Shown here one piece after another: positions 25,640 to 34,079 of a stretch of DNA of 64,000 nucleotides. The notes below the pieces were generated by a model that ran no database searches, was not told the DNA's origin, and was given only the letters and a program-made list of their open reading frames with translations. Source of the DNA: Pseudaminobacter soli (ex Zhang et al. 2022) (GTDB lineage Bacteria; Pseudomonadota; Alphaproteobacteria; Rhizobiales; Rhizobiaceae); contig NZ_JABVCF010000001.1 in assembly GCF_014595955.1 (NCBI RefSeq), forward strand, positions 310,001 to 374,000, given 5' to 3'. A program made the translations under genes and the position numbers. Numbering within the stretch: position 1 is the stretch's first letter; every line of letters starts with the position of its first letter.

Positions 25640-28105
25640 TCAAAGATTGTCTCCCTCCGTGGACGTCCCTCGCGCTCCCTTGCCGGCACTTTCCGCGCCC
25701 CATTTCCATCCACGTATGGCCGGCATGTCATCGCCGTGCTTTTCGATGTACTGCCGGTGTTCGATCAGTTTCTCATGGATGGCCTGCTTGAAATACGCGG
25801 CGCGCGCGCCCAGTTGCGGCAGGCGGTCGATGACATCTTGGACCAGATGGAACCGATCAAGTTCATTCAGGACGACCATGTCGAACGGTGTAGTCGTCGT
25901 GCCTTCTTCCTTGTAGCCGCGCACATGCAGGTTACCGTGGTTCGTCCTGCGGTAGGTGAGCCGATGGATCAGCCAGGGATAGCCATGGAAGGCGAAGATG
26001 ATCGGCTTGTCTTTGGTGAAGAGAGCGTCGAAATCGCGGTCAGACAACCCATGCGGATGCTCTCCCGCGGGCTGAAGCTTCATCAGGTTCACCACATTGA
26101 TGACGCGCACCTTCAGATCCGGAAGGTGCTGCCTGATCAACTCGACTGCCGCCAAGGTCTCGAGAGTAGGGACGTCGCCGCAGCATGCCATCACCACATC
26201 GGGTTCGAAGCCCTTGTCGTTGCTGGCCCACTCCCAGATACCGAGACCTTCGCTGCAGTGCTTGATCGCCTGGTCCATGGTGAGCCACTGCGGCGCGGGC
26301 TGCTTGCCCGCCACCACAACGTTGACGTAATTACGGCTCCGCAGGCAATGGTCCGTAACCGACAGCAGCGTATTGGCGTCCGGCGGCAAATAGACCCGGA
26401 TCACATCCGCCTTCTTGTTGACGACGTGATCGATGAAGCCGGGATCCTGATGGCTGAAGCCGTTGTGATCCTGTCGCCAGACGTGGGAACTGAGGAAGTA
26501 GTTCAACGAAGCGATCGAGCGCCGCCAGGGGATATGATTGCAGACCTTCAGCCACTTGGCATGCTGATTGAACATCGAGTCGATGATGTGGATGAAGGCC
26601 TCATAACAGGAGAAGAAGCCATGGCGGCCTGTCAGCAGGTAGCCTTCCAGCCATCCTTGGCATTGATGCTCGCTTAGGACCTCCATCACCCGGCCGTCGG
26701 GGGACAGGTGGTCGTCTTCGGGGTAGATTTCCGCCATGTAGCAGCGGTCGGTGACCTCCAAGACGTCTTGCCAGCGATTGGAATTGTTCTCGTCCGGACT
26801 GAACAGGCGGAAGTTCTTGCTGTCGAGGTTCAGCTTCATCACGTCCCGGAGGAACCTGCCCATTACACGGGCCGACTCGGCAGTAGTCTCCCCGGGGCTG
26901 GGGACTGAAACCGCATAGTCTTCGAAGTTTGGCATCTTCAGGTCGCGCAGCAGAATGCCGCCATTGGCATGCGGGTTGTCGCTCATCCGGCGGTGGCCCG
27001 CAGGCGCCAGCGACGCCAGTTCCTGCTTGAGCCGGCCCGCATCGTCGAAAAGCTCCTCGGGCCGGTAGCTCTTCATCCATTGTTCGAGAATGCTGATGTG
27101 TTCCAGCCTGTCCATGTCTCCCATGGGCACCTGATGCGACCGCCAGTAGTCCTCGCATTTCTTGCCGTCGATCTCCTTCGGGCAGGTCCAGCCCTTGGGA
27201 GTGCGGAAGACGATCATGGGCCACATCGGCCGCTTGACGCTGCCGTTCGTGCGGGCATCCGCCCAGATCCCCTGGATCTCGGCTATTACCGTATCGAGCA
27301 CACCGGCCAGTTGTTGGTGCACATTGTCCGGATCGTCTCCCTCGACAAAGTATGGTCTGTACCCCATGCCCTCGAAGAATTTCCGCAATTCGTCCTCGGG
27401 AATTCGTGCGAGGAAGCAGGGGTTGGCGATTTTATATCCGTTGAGGTGCAGGATCGGCAGCACGCAGCCGTCGCGGGCCGGATTAAGGAATTTGTTGCTC
27501 TGCCAACCGGTCGCGAGCGGACCGGTTTCAGCCTCCCCGTCGCCAACGACGCAGGCGACGATAAGGTCGGGGTTGTCGAAGGCCGCCCCATACGCGTGGC
27601 TCAAGGCGTATCCAAGCTCGCCGCCCTCGTGAATGCTTCCGGGCGTCTCCGGGGCAACATGGCTCGGGATGCCGCCCGGGAAGCTGAACTGCTTGAACAG
27701 CCGCTTCATGCCGTCGGCATCCTGGCCGATATTCGGGTAGAACTCGCTGTAGGTTCCTTCCAGATAGGCGTGTGCGACAAGCGAAGGACCGCCGTGCCCG
27801 GGCCCTATGACGTAGATCATGTTTAGATCGCCGCGCTTGATCACGCGGTTGAGATGAACATACAGCATGTTCAATCCCGGCGACGTTCCCCAATGCCCGA
27901 GCAGTCTCGGCTTTATGTGCTCGCGTTTCAGCGGCTCCTTCAGAAGGGGATTGTCCAGCAGATAAATCTGCCCAACCGAGAGGTAGTTCGACGCTCGCCA
28001 GTAGGCATCGATCAGCCTGACCTCTTCAGATGATAGCGGATCGCTATCACGCTGGGTCTCATCCGTGCGGAGTTTCTCACGCTTAGTCGTCTGAATCGAA
28101 GACAT
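25640..28105 (-). CDS. xfp: Phosphoketolase (xylulose-5-P/fructose-6-P)
   Basis: An 821-residue thiamine-diphosphate enzyme of normal phosphoketolase length that splits xylulose 5-phosphate or fructose 6-phosphate with phosphate, giving acetyl phosphate. Motifs: [19 protein letters not shown] near residue 75, [20 protein letters not shown] near 150, and the ThDP motif GDGEAETGP...N near 185. The ATG at 28105 has a GAGGAG site; the open frame to 28309 is not supported. It lies 125 bases upstream of the GH94 gene in the same direction, so sugar phosphate from beta-glucan phosphorolysis could feed it. No acetate kinase or phosphotransacetylase is in the window. Confidence 0.95.
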   Translation of the reverse strand: MSSIQTTKREKLRTDETQRDSDPLSSEEVRLIDAYWRASNYLSVGQIYLLDNPLLKEPLKREHIKPRLLGHWGTSPGLNMLYVHLNRVIKRGDLNMIYVIGPGHGGPSLVAHAYLEGTYSEFYPNIGQDADGMKRLFKQFSFPGGIPSHVAPETPGSIHEGGELGYALSHAYGAAFDNPDLIVACVVGDGEAETGPLATGWQSNKFLNPARDGCVLPILHLNGYKIANPCFLARIPEDELRKFFEGMGYRPYFVEGDDPDNVHQQLAGVLDTVIAEIQGIWADARTNGSVKRPMWPMIVFRTPKGWTCPKEIDGKKCEDYWRSHQVPMGDMDRLEHISILEQWMKSYRPEELFDDAGRLKQELASLAPAGHRRMSDNPHANGGILLRDLKMPNFEDYAVSVPSPGETTAESARVMGRFLRDVMKLNLDSKNFRLFSPDENNSNRWQDVLEVTDRCYMAEIYPEDDHLSPDGRVMEVLSEHQCQGWLEGYLLTGRHGFFSCYEAFIHIIDSMFNQHAKWLKVCNHIPWRRSIASLNYFLSSHVWRQDHNGFSHQDPGFIDHVVNKKADVIRVYLPPDANTLLSVTDHCLRSRNYVNVVVAGKQPAPQWLTMDQAIKHCSEGLGIWEWASNDKGFEPDVVMACCGDVPTLETLAAVELIRQHLPDLKVRVINVVNLMKLQPAGEHPHGLSDRDFDALFTKDKPIIFAFHGYPWLIHRLTYRRTNHGNLHVRGYKEEGTTTTPFDMVVLNELDRFHLVQDVIDRLPQLGARAAYFKQAIHEKLIEHRQYIEKHGDDMPAIRGWKWGAESAGKGARGTSTEGDNL

Positions 28106-28376
28106 CGAGGTCTCCTCATCGAAGTCGATCGCCGCGCCCTCAGAATGACAATATTGAAATAACTTCAGGTTTATTCTTTGTCTTTTTGATGACCTATTCT
28201 TAAGCGCGCCAATTATACAAATGTCGTTATCGCGAAATTGAACAACAACTACCTGCTGCGGCAGTTCGCTAATGCCGTTGTCAAGTATCCGTAAGTCGGA
28301 CCCCCGCATTGTTGCATAAAAGCCGTGTGGATCACAGGAGAATCGCGATCCGACGGCACCGCCGTGTGGGAAGCGT
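28106..28376. promoter_or_regulatory. AT-richer divergent control region before phosphoketolase and CBS genes
   Basis: Roughly 270 bp between the minus-strand phosphoketolase and the plus-strand duplicated CBS leader. The part 28140-28300 is clearly richer in A and T than its surroundings, as expected for promoters in both directions. No confident operator palindrome was found. Confidence 0.4.
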
Positions 28377-28824
28377 TCGCGTCAAGAGCCTGGTCCCGCA
28401 GCTTCCGCAGAGCGGCCGCAAATATCCGTTGTCTGACGACGTCTGCAGACTTACGCTTGCCGATGCGGGTTGGCCATCGCTCCTGAACGATCTGAGGAGG
28501 AGTCCAGATGAAGACCGCCGATATCATGACTTCAGCAGTCATCACGATATCGCCCGATCACGGCGTCAAGCACGCGGCGACGATCATGATGGCCAATCGC
28601 GTCAAGAGCCTGGTCTCGCAGCTTCCGCAGGGCGGCCGCAAATATCCGTTGTCTGACGACGTCTGCAGACTTACGCTTGCCGATGCGGGTTGGCCATCGC
28701 TCCTGAACGATCTGAGGAGGAGCCCAGATGAAGACCGCCGATATCATGACTTCAGCAGTCATCACGATATCGCCCGATCACGGCGTCAAGCACGCGGCGA
28801 CGATCATGATGGCCAATCGCGTCA
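28377..28824 (+). repeat. 220-bp tandem duplication of CBS-gene leader and 5' end
   Basis: Unit 1 (28377-28596) and unit 2 (28597-28816) are direct, adjacent copies with about three base differences. Each starts TCGCGTCA, and the same 8 bases occur again at 28817-28824, so the duplication is bounded by an 8-base microhomology. Each unit holds the leader, a GAGGAGG ribosome binding site, the ATG and about 30 codons of the CBS gene. Because 220 is not a multiple of 3, initiation at the first ATG (28508) runs out of the CBS frame at the junction. The near identity suggests a recent event. Confidence 0.95.
28508..28596 (+). pseudogene. Duplicated 5' fragment of the CBS-BON gene
   Basis: The first copy of the duplicated start keeps ATG, ribosome binding site and about 30 codons (MKTADIMTSAVITISPDHG), identical to the start of the intact gene at 28728. 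After residue about 31 the frame continues into the leader of unit 2 and encodes unrelated sequence to a stop at 29032. It is therefore a truncated, out-of-frame copy. If translated, ribosomes would cross the real start region and could affect expression of the intact gene. Confidence 0.8.
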
Positions 28825-29396
28825 GTGGCCTTCCGGTGGTCGACGACGAGCGCCGGCTCGTCGGCATCATCAGCGAAGGCGATCTTCTACGCAGGGCCGA
28901 ACTCGGGCTAGGTGCCATCGCCCACCTGGCGGGGCCATTTCCTACGGACGAGGAACGCGCTCGAGCCTATGTGAGGGCCAACTCGTGGAAGGTCGCCGAC
29001 GTTATGACCTGCGATCCGGTCGTCGTGGATGAGGAGGCACCAGTGTCGGAAGTGGCGAGCTTGATGGCTCAGCATGGAATCAAGCGCATACCCGTCCTGC
29101 GGGGCGGCAGGCTGATTGGCATCGTAAGCCGCGCGGATCTCCTTCGTGCCATAAGCGGCGCCAGCCGTGACAAGACTGCGTCCGGCGACGAAGCGATCCG
29201 CCGGAGCATCATCACCCGCCTCAATGAGCAGACTGGGCTCGAAGGAAAGGCCATAACGGTCACCGTGACCGACGGACTAGTCCATCTTTGGGGAAATGTT
29301 GACACGGAGCACTGCCGGAACGCCGCCCGCGTGGTCGCCGAAAGCGTTCATGGCGTGAGAGGAGTCGTCGAGCATTTTCCGCAAAGGGCGCCGTAA
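28728..29396 (+). CDS. CBS-domain pair plus BON-domain protein
   Basis: A 222-residue cytoplasmic protein. Residues about 1-62 and 88-142 form two CBS motifs (MTSAVITISPDHGV...LVGIISEGDLLRR and VMTCDPVVVDEEAP...LIGIVSRADLLRA), a Bateman module that commonly binds adenine nucleotides. Residues about 155-220 form a BON domain (ITRLNEQTGLEGKAITVTV). Many alphaproteobacteria keep such genes beside phosphoketolase or stress genes; an energy-sensing role is inferred. A GAGGAGG site precedes the ATG. Its 5' region is duplicated upstream. Confidence 0.92.
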   Translation: MKTADIMTSAVITISPDHGVKHAATIMMANRVSGLPVVDDERRLVGIISEGDLLRRAELGLGAIAHLAGPFPTDEERARAYVRANSWKVADVMTCDPVVVDEEAPVSEVASLMAQHGIKRIPVLRGGRLIGIVSRADLLRAISGASRDKTASGDEAIRRSIITRLNEQTGLEGKAITVTVTDGLVHLWGNVDTEHCRNAARVVAESVHGVRGVVEHFPQRAP

Positions 29397-29440
29397 ACTG
29401 CACGGAAGTCCTGGAGACGTTTCGACGGCTTCCCAGCAGA

Positions 29441-31123
29441 TCATCCTTCGTTCGGGAGCAATCGCCACCCACCGCCTTCGCCGAACTCGAGAACCGCATG
29501 GGGAAGATCACACGCTTCACGGGCTTCTGCGTTGATGATGCAAGTGACCGAACGCTCGGAGAACATGCGCAGGATGTTTCGGAACTGTTCGGGGGCAAGA
29601 GTCGCATCGATCCGATCCAGGAAAACGAAGCGAGGTCTTGCGAGAAGAACATTTGCGATCGCCAGAAGCTGCTGCTCATTCACGGACATCCCCCAGCCGG
29701 AGCTTCCATCAAGGCCGTCCGCCCGGCCAACAACGGATTCGATAGCGAGTTCACGCAGCACGTCGACGATCTGGTCGTCGGCGATTTCGCCCTCTTTCCC
29801 TGGACGCACCAGCACCTCACGCAAGGTGCCGGGCGGCAAGTAAGGCCGCTGCGAGACAAACGAGATCTCGTCGGCATCAGGGCGGGTTACGCGCCCGCTG
29901 CCAGGAACCGGAATACCGGCTGTCGCCCTGAACAACGCCGTACCCGGAGCCGAACTTGGCCCCTTGAGGATCAGGACGGCGCCCACTGGTATCGATAGCG
30001 ACAACTCCTTCACCAAAGGCGACTCGTCAGTCGCCGACAGCAACGTCACCCGGTCGTAAGCCAGACAGCCTTTCTGTTCGGTCATCTCGATGGCCGAACC
30101 TGTTGTCGTCTGAGTTTTCTCGATGGCGTCGATCAGGGAACTGAGCCGAGCAACCACCGCTGCGAAATTTGAGATCGAGTTGAACTGCCTGACGATCAGC
30201 GAGAACGCGCCGACAAGCATCGCGAAGGCGGCGCCTGACTGGGTGATGACGCCGAACTCGATCTCGCCCCTTATGAAAGCCGGAGCGATGATCAGGTCCG
30301 GAACGATCTGGATCATCCAGTTGTAGCCGCCGGTGAAGAATCCGAGATTCCGGTTGAGCGCAATAATGCTGCGCAAATTGACGATCAGATCGTCAAGTCG
30401 ATGCAGCAGCAGATTCTTCTGCCGTTCCTCGCCCCGCGTCAGCATGACGGATTCGGCGTTCTCGCGGACGTGGATGAGGCTGGACCTGAAGCTGGCCTCC
30501 TTGTCGAGCCGCTCGTAGTTCAGGCCGATCAAAGGCCGGCCCAAAGCGATCGTCACATACGAGCCGCAGGCCGCATAGAGGACGGCAACGCCGAACAGCA
30601 CCGGGCTGATCGACCACAGCACCCCTGAGAAGGTCAGTACGGTAAGACTTGCACTAAAAATCATGATGACGAATGAAAGCGTCGTCACCGTGAACTCGCG
30701 GATATCCTCGGAGATGCGCTGATCAGGGTGCGTAAGACGACCTGAGGCATCCAGGCGGTAGTAGACCTCGTTATCGAGATAGAGATTGACGGAGCGCCGG
30801 GTCAGGAACTCGCGCCAGAGCAGCGCCAGCCTTTCCTCGACGAAGCGGGCAAGTGCGCCAACGGCTGTGAGGCAAGCAAATACGCCGATGTAAAACACCG
30901 CCTGGCGGATGAATTCGGCATATTGCCGCTCGGCAATCGCGGTCATGAAGTTTCTGCCAACGTAGTTGTTGACGACATTCATGCCGCTCAATCCGCACAA
31001 CAGGACCATCAGTCCGACGAACATGAACTTGGCTTTGGTCCCAACCTCGGAACCGACGAAGATGCCCACAGCGCGCAGGAAGCGAGCTGCGGTGATTTTG
31101 AGGGGCACTTGCTGCTGATCCAC
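29441..31123 (-). CDS. ABC transporter-like protein (ABC_membrane_2/ABCD type) with degenerate ATPase
   Basis: A 560-residue fused permease-ATPase of the SbmA/BacA-YddA-ABCD class. Residues about 20-330 hold six membrane segments, with the family motif PDQRISEDIREFT near 130. The C-terminal ATP-binding domain keeps length and order but not the catalytic residues: Walker A reads GPSSAPGTAL near 390 (no Lys), the signature reads SVNEQQ near 480, and Walker B reads FVFLDRIDATL near 501 with Arg in place of the catalytic Glu. It may be a proton-driven or regulatory relative of SbmA, or a decayed transporter; the open frame and conserved membrane part argue against simple decay. Confidence 0.85.
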   Translation of the reverse strand: MDQQQVPLKITAARFLRAVGIFVGSEVGTKAKFMFVGLMVLLCGLSGMNVVNNYVGRNFMTAIAERQYAEFIRQAVFYIGVFACLTAVGALARFVEERLALLWREFLTRRSVNLYLDNEVYYRLDASGRLTHPDQRISEDIREFTVTTLSFVIMIFSASLTVLTFSGVLWSISPVLFGVAVLYAACGSYVTIALGRPLIGLNYERLDKEASFRSSLIHVRENAESVMLTRGEERQKNLLLHRLDDLIVNLRSIIALNRNLGFFTGGYNWMIQIVPDLIIAPAFIRGEIEFGVITQSGAAFAMLVGAFSLIVRQFNSISNFAAVVARLSSLIDAIEKTQTTTGSAIEMTEQKGCLAYDRVTLLSATDESPLVKELSLSIPVGAVLILKGPSSAPGTALFRATAGIPVPGSGRVTRPDADEISFVSQRPYLPPGTLREVLVRPGKEGEIADDQIVDVLRELAIESVVGRADGLDGSSGWGMSVNEQQLLAIANVLLARPRFVFLDRIDATLAPEQFRNILRMFSERSVTCIINAEAREACDLPHAVLEFGEGGGWRLLPNEG

Positions 31124-31196
31124 GTCAGCCCCTTTCGCGTGATCGAAAGGCCAGAGAGGCTATGAAGAGGATACCCGATCCGAGAGTATTCGGCAC

Positions 31197-31224
31197 TGTA
31201 ACCTTTCCGTCGAGGATGGTTACA
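31197..31224. promoter_or_regulatory. Inverted repeat upstream of ABC-like gene
   Basis: TGTAACC and GGTTACA form perfect 7-base arms with a 14-base spacer, so the arm centres are 21 bases (two helical turns) apart, the usual geometry of a dimeric regulator site. It lies about 75 bases upstream of the ABC-like gene start. No regulator gene is obviously paired with it; the TetR gene 200 bases away is one candidate, though its own promoter carries a different motif. Confidence 0.45.
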
Positions 31225-31403
31225 CTGGCCGAACAGCGCTGCGCCTATCACTGCCTGATCAGTAGCTTTCGTCAAATGTAGCCAGGAGGGGCCCAGTTCG
31301 CCGCCTCGAGAGGTCTAGCCGGCATGAACTCCGAACACACCAAGCATGCTCAGGCTCTGAGAGCCCGTAGGCGCAGAGGAGCGGGCAGGCTTCTACTCAG
31401 CCA

Positions 31404-32009
31404 TCATGCTGACAGTGCCGGCGAGGCGACTCGCTGGCCCTCAGGCGGGAGCATTGCCAGTCCGCCCATCGCCAGCCGACGAAACACGCGATCCGCCTCG
31501 CGGGCGGTCAGATTTGGCTGCTCTTCGAGCCACCAACGCAGCACGGTGATGAAGGTGGTGACAACATATTGGACCGCCAGGCCCCGCGGCACGCCCTCAA
31601 TCTCCGTCTCCGTCACAAGGTCTTGACGCACGAGGTCGGCCAGGATGCGGCTTATCTCCTCGATGGCGATGACGCCGCCTTGCCCCAAGACCAGAACCCG
31701 ATAGGTCTGCGCGAAACGCCCTGCATGTTCGAACATGGCGAGGCTGAAGCGCAGGGGCGGTGACCCGCCTTGCACCGGAGCGGCCTGGATGGCCTCGGAG
31801 AGTTCGGAACGCAAGATCCTGAAGCCGTCACGCAGCAACTCCTCCTTGCTTGGATAATGCGCGTAGAATGTCGAGCGGCCGACATCGGCTTCGCCGGCGA
31901 TATCCTGCACGGTCAGCGCATCGAACCCCTTTCGGAGGATCAGACCCATCAACGCGTCGTGGAGAGCCCGCCTTGTGCGAGCAACGCGGCGATCGATCGA
32001 TCCGACCAT
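31404..32009 (-). CDS. TetR-family transcriptional regulator
   Basis: A 201-residue regulator. The N-terminal helix-turn-helix LTVQDIAGEADVGRSTFYAH lies near residues 33-52, followed by a TetR ligand domain with RWWLEEQPNLTAREADRVFR near 155. A GGAG site precedes the ATG. It is divergent from a membrane protein and methyltransferase pair, and the intergenic region has repeated TGTCC/GGACA half-sites, so it probably represses itself and the divergent pair and is released by an unknown small molecule. Confidence 0.93.
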   Translation of the reverse strand: MVGSIDRRVARTRRALHDALMGLILRKGFDALTVQDIAGEADVGRSTFYAHYPSKEELLRDGFRILRSELSEAIQAAPVQGGSPPLRFSLAMFEHAGRFAQTYRVLVLGQGGVIAIEEISRILADLVRQDLVTETEIEGVPRGLAVQYVVTTFITVLRWWLEEQPNLTAREADRVFRRLAMGGLAMLPPEGQRVASPALSA

Positions 32010-32074
32010 ACCGAACTCCCTGTTTTGCAGGACAAGCGCCCATTAAAGTCCGGTAAGAGACGGTGCTTCAGCCC

Positions 32075-32120
32075 TGTCCATAAATATATCGGACACCCTG
32101 TCCAATAACATACTAACTGT
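32075..32120. promoter_or_regulatory. Candidate TetR operator array
   Basis: ATCGGACACCCTGTCCAAT (32088-32106) contains perfect GGACA/TGTCC arms with a 3-base spacer and matching outer AT. A TGTCC at 32075-32079 pairs with the same GGACA across an AT-rich 11-base spacer, and another TGTCCGG follows at 32117. The half-sites sit between the TetR gene and the divergent membrane-protein gene, the usual place for a TetR operator. Confidence 0.6.
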
Positions 32121-32189
32121 CCGGCTAGGTAGGGTCGCGCAGAAACGCGGACAGCGCATCGCTCCCCGCACTCATTCCAAAGCCGGGTT

Positions 32190-32912
32190 ATGCTCATGTT
32201 GGATTTCATCGGTGCCATCTTTGTCGCTACACTGCTCGCAGCGGTCATCGGAACGCTGGCTGGCTTGATGCCAGTACGCCCGGTGGCGAGAATCGGACTG
32301 TTCGCCGCCGCCGTCGTGTGGATGGTCGCGGTGTCCACAACGATCGGGTTCGGATGGCTGACACCCGAGGCTCCAGGTCCCGTGCCGACCAGCCTCATTC
32401 CGTTCGCGGGCACGCTGGTTCTCTTGTTTGGCGGCGGGTTGCTCGTCCCCTCCTTCCGGACGGCTGTCGCCGCACTGCCGATGGCGGCACTGGTCGGCCT
32501 GAACGTCGCACGGCTCGGCGGCGTTTTCTTCCTTCTTCTCGAAGCGCAAGGGCGGCTGTCGGCGCCCTTCGCGTCCAGTGCCGGGTGGGGCGACATCCTG
32601 ACCGGTGCATTGGCGATCCCGTTGACGGCAGCGCTTTTACTCGGACACGCACCGCGGCGGTCATGGCTCGCCCTCTGGAACGGCTTCGGCGCGCTCGACC
32701 TCCTGGTCGCCGTCACGATCGGGCTGTTCTCCGCGGCGGGAACGCCATTCCGGTTCTTTGAAGACGGCCCCGGCATCGCTGCAATGACCGCCCTGCCCTG
32801 GGCGATGGTTCCCTCCGTCCTGGTGCCGACCCTTCTATTCATCCACTTCACTGTCGCTGTGAAACTCGGCGGTGCGCCGCGTGCTGCGGCGACCCGACCG
32901 ATGCACGCGTGA
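32190..32912 (+). CDS. Polytopic membrane protein of unknown function
   Basis: A 240-residue protein with about seven hydrophobic segments across its length and a short polar C-terminus. No family was recognised with confidence. It lacks transporter signatures that can be seen by eye. It is divergent from the TetR gene and overlaps the methyltransferase start (GTGA), so the two are probably one TetR-controlled unit. A second ATG at 32196 is an alternative start; ribosome binding site is weak. Confidence 0.75.
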   Translation: MLMLDFIGAIFVATLLAAVIGTLAGLMPVRPVARIGLFAAAVVWMVAVSTTIGFGWLTPEAPGPVPTSLIPFAGTLVLLFGGGLLVPSFRTAVAALPMAALVGLNVARLGGVFFLLLEAQGRLSAPFASSAGWGDILTGALAIPLTAALLLGHAPRRSWLALWNGFGALDLLVAVTIGLFSAAGTPFRFFEDGPGIAAMTALPWAMVPSVLVPTLLFIHFTVAVKLGGAPRAAATRPMHA

Positions 32913-33598
32913 GGCCGGGTACCGCCATGTTTGAAGATCATAGGTCCAGGAAAGCCATGCTTACGAAAGACCAGTCGGCCCGTTCGGCCGCGCATTCCGG
33001 CCACGGCATCAATTTCCCGCGCCTCTACGACTTGATTGTGAAACTACTGGCCCGCGGGCGGGAAAGCACCTACCGCAAAGACGTCCTCGATCTGGCCGGC
33101 ATCGTGCCGGGGGACCATGTGCTGGACATCGGTTGCGGTACAGGCACCCAAGCGATCGCGGCCTGGGGACGGACGCAGCCAGGAGGATCGGTGACCGGCC
33201 TCGACATTTCACCCAGCATGATCGAAGCGGCACAGCGAAAAAGCGGTCGCGCCGGTGTCCCCCTCAGCCTCTGTGAGGGTAGCGCCACAGAACTCTCGTT
33301 CGAGAGCGGCCGCTTCGACGTGGTTACCATCACGACGGTGCTTCACATGGTGGACGAGGCAAGGCGACGGGTGTGCCTGCTGGAAGCCCGGCGGGTATTG
33401 CGCGGCGGAGGCAGGCTGCTGATCGTCGACTATGGCGGCAACCCGCAACATCGGCGCCTGTCGGCGCGCCTGGGTCTTCACGGCCATTTCGACCTGCATG
33501 ATCTGCGCGAACCGATGGGAGAGGAAGGTTTTATCGAAATCACAGGCGGTCGCCTTTCCTGGCTCGACCTCCACTTCCTGAAAGGAACGAAAGCTTAG
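32909..33598 (+). CDS. Class I SAM-dependent methyltransferase
   Basis: A 229-residue protein with motif I VLDIGCGTGTQAIAA near residue 70, the acidic loop VTGLDISPSMIEAAQ near 95 and the FDVVTITTVLHMVDE segment typical of UbiE/COQ5-like methyltransferases. Substrate unknown. The GTG at 32909 overlaps the upstream stop; ATGs at 32927 or 32957 are alternatives that still leave the fold intact. The coupling to a membrane protein and a TetR regulator suggests modification of a membrane or toxic lipophilic compound, which is inference. Confidence 0.88.
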   Translation: MRPGTAMFEDHRSRKAMLTKDQSARSAAHSGHGINFPRLYDLIVKLLARGRESTYRKDVLDLAGIVPGDHVLDIGCGTGTQAIAAWGRTQPGGSVTGLDISPSMIEAAQRKSGRAGVPLSLCEGSATELSFESGRFDVVTITTVLHMVDEARRRVCLLEARRVLRGGGRLLIVDYGGNPQHRRLSARLGLHGHFDLHDLREPMGEEGFIEITGGRLSWLDLHFLKGTKA

Positions 33599-34079
33599 CC
33601 GGGCTTGAGCGTTCAGGTCGTTCACTGGAAACAGGACCGCTAGCGTCAACTTGCGTCGTCGCGCGAGCCAATCCGGATCACTGAAGCAGGGTCACTATTC
33701 GCCTTCTACCAAGGATTCGTTCGGCCGTCGGCTCCTGTGGTGAAGGATCTTTGAGGCGCCAAGAGCACTCGTTCTGAGCCGATGACAGAATGACATATTG
33801 GGCCGTGAGCGGACCGGCAGCTTTGAGGCTCGAATCGTCAGAAGCGGACCTTTGGGCCGGCGGGGGCATCGACGTGATTTGACCTGTTCAGGACCTCCGC
33901 AGCGTATCGGTCAATGTCCGCGATTGCGCATAGCAATCCTTGTCCAAGCAACGGCCGCGAAGTTAAATGGTGGTCGGAAACGCCACGACTTACCCGGCCA
34001 CTTATCCGACACCGCGTCAGGCACCTGCTGATCCGAGTCATTCCTGCTGCGGCTGAGAGCGGTCGCTCCGATAGCCTTA
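33599..34079. other. Gene-free stretch (about 480 bp)
   Basis: No gene supported. Short open frames on either strand lack ribosome binding sites. The sequence near 33910-33950 (AATGTCCGC) and 33838-33850 (CAGAAGCGGAC) has short matches to the left edge of the dispersed repeat, too brief to call a copy. Confidence 0.45.

Noticed and set aside
25598-26677. 359-codon plus-strand open frame
   Set aside because: Antisense to the phosphoketolase, whose motifs and length are unambiguous.
28508-29032. 174-codon open frame from the first duplicated ATG
   Set aside because: Only its first about 31 codons are CBS sequence; the rest arises from the frame change at the 220-bp duplication and is not protein-like.
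31949-33004. 351-codon minus-strand open frame
   Set aside because: It covers the TetR promoter, the start of TetR and the membrane-protein gene on the other strand; composition is low-complexity Ala/Arg/Pro and no domain is seen.
33838-33950. Possible further copy of the dispersed repeat
   Set aside because: Only runs of about 9-11 bases match; too short to separate from chance.
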